A DNA stretch of 22,445 bases, from positions 1-22,445 of IMG/VR virus record IMGVR_UViG_3300044641_001567; one strand, 5' to 3'. The DNA comes from a virus. The position numbers and the translations under genes were made by a program. The notes beneath the pieces were generated by a model that worked only from the letters and a program-made list of their open reading frames with translations, was not told the origin of the DNA and searched no databases. Positions 17,256 to 22,445 of this stretch are shown here, one piece after another (position 1 is the first letter of the stretch; every line of letters starts with the position of its first letter).

Positions 17256-17624
17256 TTCACACGCTCACACGCTTAGCCGTCTCACTATGTGAGACAGGCA
17301 AGCAAGCGGGGCAGGCAGAGCAGGCAGGGCAGGGGGGCGCGAATCTATGAAAGAGCGCGAGGCTATAGACAGTAAGCGACACCGCCTGCCCTAGCAATGC
17401 CTTGCCCTAGCAAAGCAATTCAAGCAAGCATCGCAAGGAGCAGAGCAATGTCTTAAGACAGCAGACTAGCAAGTGGGTGAGTCATCACCCCAGGGTTATT
17501 AAACTGCTGGTATCGGTATCGGTATATCTCTACCTACATAACTTTGATAGTGGTGGGGGTCTGAGCAGGACTTTTATACAAAAGCAATAGTGTGATAAAG
17601 ATAATAAAAAATAATTGCAAATAA
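17256..17624. other. Gene-poor control region with repeats
   Basis: No convincing gene is found on either strand in this stretch. It holds: a perfect 7-bp inverted repeat GTCTCAC-TAT-GTGAGAC (17279-17295); two GCAGGCAG units (17311-17318, 17320-17327); a distant GGGCAGG/CCTGCCC pair; a direct repeat TGCCCTAGCAA at 17387 and 17403; the palindrome TGTCTTAAGACA (17449-17460) preceded by AAGGAG and a two-codon ATG-TCT-TAA frame; a GGGTGA/TCACCC hairpin (17475-17490); GGTATC repeats (17509-17526); and an A/T-rich tract (17574-17624). A replication origin or a packaging start (pac or cos) next to the terminase gene is plausible. Nothing decisive is seen. Confidence 0.5.
17449..17460. repeat. TGTCTTAAGACA palindrome in the control region
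   Basis: A perfect 12-bp palindrome, the core of the start motif of the leftward array, here far from any leftward gene start. Other perfect copies are at 15130-15141 and 16005-16016, and near-perfect ones at 13952-13963 and 14076-14087. Its presence away from genes suggests a protein-binding site rather than only a ribosome-site context. Confidence 0.6.
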
Positions 17625-17625
17625 A

Positions 17626-17651
17626 GTGTCCAATTAGTGTCCTCTGGACAC
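17626..17651 (+). promoter_or_regulatory. GTGTCC operator-like repeat upstream of the terminase gene
   Basis: Two direct GTGTCC units (17626-17631 and 17637-17642) are spaced by 11 bp, one helical turn, and an inverted GGACAC (17646-17651) pairs with the second around TCT. Immediately downstream is CTATAGTATATG with -10-like hexamers (TATAGT at 17653-17658). No good -35 is seen, as expected for an activated late promoter. Candidate operator for a phage regulator acting on the late transcript. Confidence 0.5.
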
Positions 17652-17664
17652 CTATAGTATATGT

Positions 17665-17790
17665 GAGAGGCGAATATATCGGAGCCTCTCTGCTAAGCAA
17701 CAGCGCCCCTTAGGGCGCACCCTAAAGGAAGCCCTAACCTTCGGCTTCGTTTAGACTACGCCTTCGGTTAGAGTCTGCCCCAAGACTCAC
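17665..17790 (+). other. Structured leader upstream of the terminase gene
   Basis: Four successive stem-loops: GAGAGGC/GCCTCTC (17665-17690), GCGCCC/GGGCGC around CTTA (17703-17718), CTAACC/GGTTAG (17734-17771) with internal TTCGG loops, and GAGTCT/AGACTC (17771-17788). They fill the space between the operator-like repeat and the terminase ribosome site. It may be a 5' untranslated RNA with a regulatory or processing role, or single-stranded structures at a packaging site. No U-tract follows any of them. Confidence 0.5.
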
Positions 17791-17813
17791 CATAAATGGT
17801 CTTGGAGCATGCT

Positions 17814-19673
17814 ATGGAAAGAAAGAGAACTACCTCTGCTTCGCATAAAAGCGATGCCATCAAAAAGCAAGTAATAGAATTTTTAATGCAGGGGTATTCT
17901 GTTCAAAAGGCTATGGATGCCGTAGGCAGAAGTGTCAAGACCTACGAATATTATCGTAAGACTGACGAACAATTTGCCACCGCCATTGACAAGATTAGGT
18001 CTATGACAGCCCGTGGTGAGGTTGGTTCGCCACGAGGGGAAGTACCACCCTTCCCAGAGTTTTCATCCAAATACCTAGGGGTAGATGTTTTTCCCCATCA
18101 AAAGCATTGGATTGATTTATTAGAGGGTCGAGAGCCTGAGGATATTCACCCCTCCATCTCCTATGAACCTGGGTCAACTGACCTACTCATAGTCAACACC
18201 CCACCAGAACACGCAAAGTCTACGACCATTACGGTCAACTATGCGGTATATCGGATTTGCCAGAACCCTAATATCAGAATCATGATTGTGTCCAAGACAC
18301 AGGCTATGGCACAGAAATTCCTGCTTTCTATCAAGAATCGCCTAACACACCCTCGTTATCAGGATTTACAACTAACCTTTGGTCCGCCAGGGGGATATGA
18401 AAAAAATTCCGATTCGTGGAAGCAGGACCTAATTTACCTATCCTCCGAGTCTCGCGACTCTGGAGAAAAGGACCCTACAGTTCAGGCTGTGGGTATTCGT
18501 GGTCATATCTATGGTGCCCGTGCTGACTTAATCATCATGGATGACTGTGTTGACCACACCAACGCTCATGAGTACGAGAAGCAGATTGACTGGATTCAAT
18601 CCGAAGTTATGTCTCGTATTGACAATGACGGTGGGCGACTGCTGGTTGTAGGCACAAGACTTCGCCCACGAGATTTATATTCCGAACTGCGTGACCCTAT
18701 GCGCTACCCAGACGAGACATCCCCTTGGACATACTTTGCCCAACCTGCCGTATTGGAGTTTGCCGAAGATGCGAAAGACTGGGTTACGCTCTGGGCTAAG
18801 ACCAACATGCCTCCCCTATCTGGCAATGGCATACCTGATGAAAATGGACTCTACGACAAATGGACAGGTCCAGCGCTGCATAAGAAGCGAAGTCGTATGT
18901 CCCCGAACTTGTGGGCAATGGTCTACCAACAGCAACAGGTTCACGAAGATTCTGCTTTCCCATCTGATGCCATCAAAGGTGTTATTAATGGTGCTCGTAA
19001 TATTGGGCTTATCCCAAAAGGCAAGCATGGTGTTCGACCTAATGGTATGGATGGGCTTATTGTGGTTGCTGGTCTTGACCCCGCTGGCTCTGGCTATACC
19101 GCCGCTGTGGTTCTTGGCTTGGATATTTCTACGCAGAAGCGTTACCTGTTGGATGTCTCCAATGTTGCGGGGATGAAACCTGACGACATTCGTAACCTCA
19201 TCAAGGACTGGACAGTTAGATACAAAGTTTCTGAGTGGCGTGTCGAGAAGAACGCATTTCAGACAATGCTTACACAAGATAGAGAAGTGCGTGAGTTCTT
19301 AGTACGCAATGGCTCTATGCTTCGTGAACACCACACAGGTCAGAACAAGTGGGACACAGACTTTGGTGTTGCATCACTTACAACATTATTTTATGGCTGG
19401 GATGAAAGCAATGCTCTTATAGAGTTTCCTTCAACCCACGCTTCCGAGGGTCTTAAGGCTCTCATTGAACAACTTGTTACTTGGTACCCCGATGCACCTA
19501 AATCACAAAAGACAGATACTGTCATGGCATTTTGGTTTGCAGAACTTGGGTGCCGCGACAGACTAACTAACGCTTCTGTCTTTGCAAGAAACCATAACAG
19601 CATGAGTATGTTCCATACCCGCTATGACAACTCACGACAACACACCGTCAATCTTGACGAACTATACGCATAG
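17814..19673 (+). CDS. terL: Terminase large subunit (ATPase and nuclease)
   Basis: Started at the ATG at 17814 because GGAG lies at 17804-17807; an in-frame ATG at 17796 has no ribosome site. A 619-residue protein. Residues 10-60 form a helix-turn-helix-like segment resembling a small-terminase DNA-binding part. The ATPase has NTPPEHAKSTT (Walker A, 128-138), DLIIMDDC (Walker B, 238-245) and a coupling LLVVGTR segment (277-282). The RNase H-like nuclease has Asp422 (VAGLDPAGSG), Glu478 (RVEKN) and Asp568 (KTDTVMAFW). It cuts and pumps DNA into proheads. No separate small terminase gene is visible upstream, so the N-terminal segment may supply DNA recognition. The gene starts the late module. 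Confidence 0.92.
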   Translation: MERKRTTSASHKSDAIKKQVIEFLMQGYSVQKAMDAVGRSVKTYEYYRKTDEQFATAIDKIRSMTARGEVGSPRGEVPPFPEFSSKYLGVDVFPHQKHWIDLLEGREPEDIHPSISYEPGSTDLLIVNTPPEHAKSTTITVNYAVYRICQNPNIRIMIVSKTQAMAQKFLLSIKNRLTHPRYQDLQLTFGPPGGYEKNSDSWKQDLIYLSSESRDSGEKDPTVQAVGIRGHIYGARADLIIMDDCVDHTNAHEYEKQIDWIQSEVMSRIDNDGGRLLVVGTRLRPRDLYSELRDPMRYPDETSPWTYFAQPAVLEFAEDAKDWVTLWAKTNMPPLSGNGIPDENGLYDKWTGPALHKKRSRMSPNLWAMVYQQQQVHEDSAFPSDAIKGVINGARNIGLIPKGKHGVRPNGMDGLIVVAGLDPAGSGYTAAVVLGLDISTQKRYLLDVSNVAGMKPDDIRNLIKDWTVRYKVSEWRVEKNAFQTMLTQDREVREFLVRNGSMLREHHTGQNKWDTDFGVASLTTLFYGWDESNALIEFPSTHASEGLKALIEQLVTWYPDAPKSQKTDTVMAFWFAELGCRDRLTNASVFARNHNSMSMFHTRYDNSRQHTVNLDELYA

Positions 19674-19687
19674 AACAGGAGGCGAAT

Positions 19688-21517
19688 GTGGCTCTATCTT
19701 TAGAAGATATTAAAGATAATTATGACCGCTACCGCCAGCAATTCGCCGAGCGAGACAGCAGAATGGAATCCGTACTGCTTGTCCGCAAAGGTCGCATGCG
19801 TGATGTTTACCCAGATTTATTCCCCGATGGTCCTTTTGAAAATCCAATCGTGGCAAATATGGTTGACATTGCTGCCCGTGACTTATCGGAAGTTATTGCT
19901 CCGCTACCAGCATTTAACTGTAACTCACCTACGATGGTGTCAGAGGCTTCTCGTAAGAAGGCTGACAAGCGTGAAGAAATTGTTAACTCTTACGTTGACT
20001 TTTCTGATTTGTCTACACAAATGTTTACCGCTGCGGACAGATATGTTTCCTATGGTTTCGTACCTGCACAAGTAGAATTTGATATGGAAGCGCAGATGCC
20101 ACGCATCCGCTTCTTAGAATCAGTTGGCTCATACCCAATCATTGACCGCTTTGGTCATGTGACTGCGTTATACCAACGCATTATGAAACCAGTCTCTGAG
20201 TTAATTGCGCTTTATCCTGAGTACTCACATATCTTGTACGACAAGGATGAACACAATTCAATGTCATCTATGTTGGAAATTGTTCGTTACCACGACAAAG
20301 ACCAAGATGTTTTGTTTGTACCTACACGCAATAACATCGTTATTGACCGTGCTAAAAATCCTATTGGCGAATGTATGGTTCGTGTTGTTATGCGCCCATC
20401 ACTTGACTCACAGGCTCGTGGTCAATTTGATGATGTACTGCCAATCCAAGTAGCAAAGGCACGTTATGCACTTCTCTCACTTGAAGCAGCAACTAAGGCA
20501 GTTCAAGCACCGATGGTTGCACCACGAGATGTCTCAGACATTGCTCTTGGACCAGATGCTATTATTCGTACAGACCGACCTCAAGATGTCCGAAGAATCC
20601 CATTGGAGATACCAGCAGGTGCTTTTGCACAGCAGCAGGTACTTGAAGGAGAGTTGCGTTTAGGCTCTCGTTACCCTGAATCTCGCACAGGTAACATTGA
20701 TGCTTCAATCGTTACAGGTCGTGGTGTTCAAGCCCTTATGGGTGGATTTGATACACAAATTAAAACAGCACACTCAATGTTTGCTCGTGCATTTGTAGAG
20801 TTAATGAGCCTTGCGCTTAAAGTAGATGAGCAAGTATTTGGAGATGTAGAAAAAAATCTTCGCGGTACTCGCAACGGAACTCCATATAACATTAAGTACA
20901 AGCCAAAGAAAGACATTGATGGTGATTACACCGTAGATGTTCAGTATGGCTTGATGGCAGGACTTGACCCTAACCGCGCTTTGGTATTTGGTTTACAGGC
21001 ACGCGGTGACAAGTTGATTTCACGCGACTTCCTACGCCGTCAGATGCCTTTCTCTTTTAATGCCTCACAAGAAGAAGAAAAGGTTGACACCGAAGAACTA
21101 CGCGATGCAATGAAGCAAGCAATTGCTTCTTATGCTCAGGCTATTCCAGCCCTTGCTTCTCAAGGTCAAGACCCATCTGACATTCTTTACAAACTTTCTT
21201 CCGTTATCAATGCACGCCAGAAGGGAACCTCTATCGAGGTTGCGGTTTCTGATGCGTTCAAGCCACAGAATCCCCCACCTGGCGCGATGACCCCTGAGGG
21301 AATCGTAAGTCCAGACATGATTGGGCAGCCAGGTGCGGTCCCGCCAGGTGAAGGGGAACTTCCAATGGGTATGTCTGCCACTGGTCGTATGCAAGGTGTA
21401 GCACCAGGACAAATCTCTCCAGGTGGTCGCCCAGACATTCAATCTCTTTTAGCAGGATTAACCCAAGGGGGCGAACCTAATTTACAGGCTTCTCTCCAAC
21501 GCCGAGTACCAGTCTAA
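19688..21517 (+). CDS. Portal protein
   Basis: A 609-residue protein starting at GTG with AGGAGG at 19677-19682. Typical portal order is visible: an alpha-helical N-terminus with YRQQFAERDSRMESVLLVRKG, a mixed core (RFLESVGSYPIIDRFG around residues 148-163), a long helical region (AKARYALLSLEAATKAVQAP), and a Gly/Pro/Met-rich, unstructured C-terminus from about residue 540. It follows the large terminase gene directly, the standard place of the portal. It forms the ring vertex through which DNA passes. Confidence 0.85.
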   Translation: MALSLEDIKDNYDRYRQQFAERDSRMESVLLVRKGRMRDVYPDLFPDGPFENPIVANMVDIAARDLSEVIAPLPAFNCNSPTMVSEASRKKADKREEIVNSYVDFSDLSTQMFTAADRYVSYGFVPAQVEFDMEAQMPRIRFLESVGSYPIIDRFGHVTALYQRIMKPVSELIALYPEYSHILYDKDEHNSMSSMLEIVRYHDKDQDVLFVPTRNNIVIDRAKNPIGECMVRVVMRPSLDSQARGQFDDVLPIQVAKARYALLSLEAATKAVQAPMVAPRDVSDIALGPDAIIRTDRPQDVRRIPLEIPAGAFAQQQVLEGELRLGSRYPESRTGNIDASIVTGRGVQALMGGFDTQIKTAHSMFARAFVELMSLALKVDEQVFGDVEKNLRGTRNGTPYNIKYKPKKDIDGDYTVDVQYGLMAGLDPNRALVFGLQARGDKLISRDFLRRQMPFSFNASQEEEKVDTEELRDAMKQAIASYAQAIPALASQGQDPSDILYKLSSVINARQKGTSIEVAVSDAFKPQNPPPGAMTPEGIVSPDMIGQPGAVPPGEGELPMGMSATGRMQGVAPGQISPGGRPDIQSLLAGLTQGGEPNLQASLQRRVPV

Positions 21518-21531
21518 GAGGGGGTGAACAA

Positions 21532-21699
21532 ATGAAAAAAGCGACAGCAAAGAAAGCAACAGGCAAGAAGCCAGCGAACCAAGGTTCAGCAGGAAAGCCT
21601 AATGTAGCAAAGCCTATGAAGTCATCCGTAAAAAAGATGTCTAACAAGTCAGGCATGACATACATGGCATCGCAACCAGGTGGCACACGCGGTAGATAA
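21532..21699 (+). CDS. 55-residue Lys/Ala-rich basic protein
   Basis: ATG at 21532 after GAGGGGG. The product starts MKKATAKKATGKKPANQGSA and stays basic, with 13 Lys in 55 residues, ending GGTRGR. Small basic proteins in head modules may bind DNA or assist assembly; the Lys/Ala/Pro composition also resembles histone-H1-like tails. It lies between the portal and the next head gene. Function unknown. Confidence 0.65.
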   Translation: MKKATAKKATGKKPANQGSAGKPNVAKPMKSSVKKMSNKSGMTYMASQPGGTRGR

Positions 21700-21795
21700 T
21701 TAAATGATTGGCTCCTTTGAGTGGAGAGCCTGTGGGTATTGATATTCCGCGACAGGCATAAATTTTAAAAGACTGAACTTAAATGTGAGGGAATT
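21700..21795 (+). other. Short intergenic region with two hairpins
   Basis: GGCTC...GAGCC (21709-21731) and CCTGT...ACAGG (21730-21757) can form stem-loops between the basic protein gene and the next gene. No T-run follows, so this is probably an RNA processing or stability element rather than a terminator, since head genes continue downstream. Confidence 0.35.
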
Positions 21796-22227
21796 ATGGC
21801 ACTGCCAAAGAATCAAAATTTTGAGGTATCCGCAACAGGCGGAGCGGGAACTAATGGTCAACCAGCACGCTATGCAGCAGGCATAGACGGCGCACAGGAC
21901 TTCTATGACCTACAGACCGCAGCGCAAATGAGTGGCTCAAACCCAGCATTTTCTTCTGTTCCTTCCCCATCAGGACAACGCCCATTCCGAGGCGACAGCG
22001 CACAAAAACTTGTACCACTAACAGCGCCAACGCAATACCCTGATGAAGATGTTCGCACTGGTGGAGCAATTGCACCAGAATCACTATACGCAACAGATGC
22101 AATGGCAAACTCAGAAGATGCAGACCGCATGCGTGCGGCGTTACCATACCTTTCAACACTTGCAGAGTTACCACAAACATCAAATGCTTTTCGTAACTAT
22201 GTACGATACCTAAAGAGTGCCCTTTGA
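21796..22227 (+). CDS. 143-residue head-module protein
   Basis: ATG at 21796 with GAGGGAA upstream. The product starts MALPKNQNFEVSATGGAGTN and is rich in Ala, Gly, Pro and Ser with low hydrophobicity; the C-terminal 50 residues are helical (SEDADRMRAALPYLSTLAEL and NAFRNYVRYLKSAL). It could be a head assembly factor or small scaffold-like protein. The stop codon overlaps the TTG start of the next gene. Position between portal and the following gene suggests a head role; nothing more is shown. Confidence 0.65.
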   Translation: MALPKNQNFEVSATGGAGTNGQPARYAAGIDGAQDFYDLQTAAQMSGSNPAFSSVPSPSGQRPFRGDSAQKLVPLTAPTQYPDEDVRTGGAIAPESLYATDAMANSEDADRMRAALPYLSTLAELPQTSNAFRNYVRYLKSAL

Positions 22228-22445
22228 GTTGGAGTGAAACCCTTGGCAATTTTGCCAAAAAACTTCAAGGTAACGGTTTTGCCAACGATATAGGCTTACC
22301 GACTTTAATGTTTGACCTTGCTTCTGTGTCATCTAATGACAAGAACTGGGTTGGAGATGCGTTTAATCTTGCTGGCGATACATTTCGCTCAAGCGTATTG
22401 GCTGCATCTTTTCCAGTTCGTAAGGCAGCAGGCTTTGCAATTCAA
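22224..22445 (+). CDS. Partial protein at window end
   Basis: The frame from the TTG at 22224 (overlapping the TGA of the previous gene) is open to the window end, giving 74 residues starting (M)SWSETLGNFAKKLQGNGFA. The sequence is mixed hydrophobic and polar, with DIGLPTLMFDLASV and FRSSVLAASFPVRKAAG, suitable for a membrane-active or virion-internal protein such as an injected protein, but too short to classify. The start is the only plausible one near the gene boundary. A long gene probably continues beyond the window. Confidence 0.55.
   Translation, partial: MSWSETLGNFAKKLQGNGFANDIGLPTLMFDLASVSSNDKNWVGDAFNLAGDTFRSSVLAASFPVRKAAGFAIQ

Noticed and set aside
18816-19277. Minus-strand 153-residue frame inside terL
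   Set aside because: Antisense to the terminase nuclease domain; no ribosome site or motif.
1-22445. Prophage or integrated element
   Set aside because: No integrase, excisionase, attachment site or immunity repressor is recognisable in the window, though they could lie outside it.

Overview
The window looks like a tailed phage genome infecting an actinobacterium, probably a moderate- to low-GC freshwater-type host recovered from metagenomic DNA. The main evidence is a WhiB-like Fe-S regulator (11322-11672, minus), a family confined to actinobacteria and their phages. A sigma-70-like factor, a dense array of tiny early genes and an actinophage-style two-transmembrane holin fit the same picture. 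No integrase, repressor, tRNA, IS element or CRISPR array is visible, so the window gives no evidence of lysogeny.

Layout. 1-4314 (+) is the end of the virion module (tail fibre fragment, glycine-rich adhesin-like protein, large tail protein) followed by lysis genes (membrane protein, M15 endolysin, holin) and a strong terminator. 4438-4949 (-) is a three-gene block of small, mostly zinc-binding proteins, including a 50-aa gene whose start codon interlocks with that of the divergent nuclease gene. 4948-11207 (+) is the DNA metabolism module: Cas4-like nuclease, zf-GRF-like protein, RecA/DnaB-type ATPase, GT-A glycosyltransferase, Holliday-junction-resolvase-like nuclease, a primase split into CHC2 and Toprim genes, another PD-(D/E)XK nuclease, a sigma factor and a dNMP kinase. 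Most of these genes overlap or abut. A palindromic terminator at 11218-11269 separates it from the opposing operon.

11322-17141 (-) is a leftward array of 21 mostly tiny genes, including whiB, a membrane-anchored lytic transglycosylase, a SprT-like protease and many zinc-ribbon microproteins. 17142-17813 is a gene-poor control region. 17814-22445 (+) starts the late module again (large terminase, portal, small head proteins), so the genome is probably circular or circularly permuted.

The most interesting content is regulatory. (1) A motif, CTTAAGACAGRA on the coding (minus) strand with a palindromic core TGTCTTAAGACA, sits at most gene starts in the leftward array. It supplies stop codons, Shine-Dalgarno sequence or C-terminal codons depending on frame, and resembles in concept the start-associated sequences of cluster K mycobacteriophages. 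(2) Five perfect TGTGA-N6-TCACA sites, the consensus of CRP/GlxR-type cAMP-receptor regulators, lie only in the intergenic gaps of this array. Three are exactly 10 bp upstream of a TTGACA/TAGACA -35 box. (3) Four GC-rich branched hairpins without U-tracts start 6-9 nt after stop codons. Together these suggest that the early operons are wired into host CRP-type control plus a phage-specific start-site motif. This is inference from pattern, not demonstrated function.
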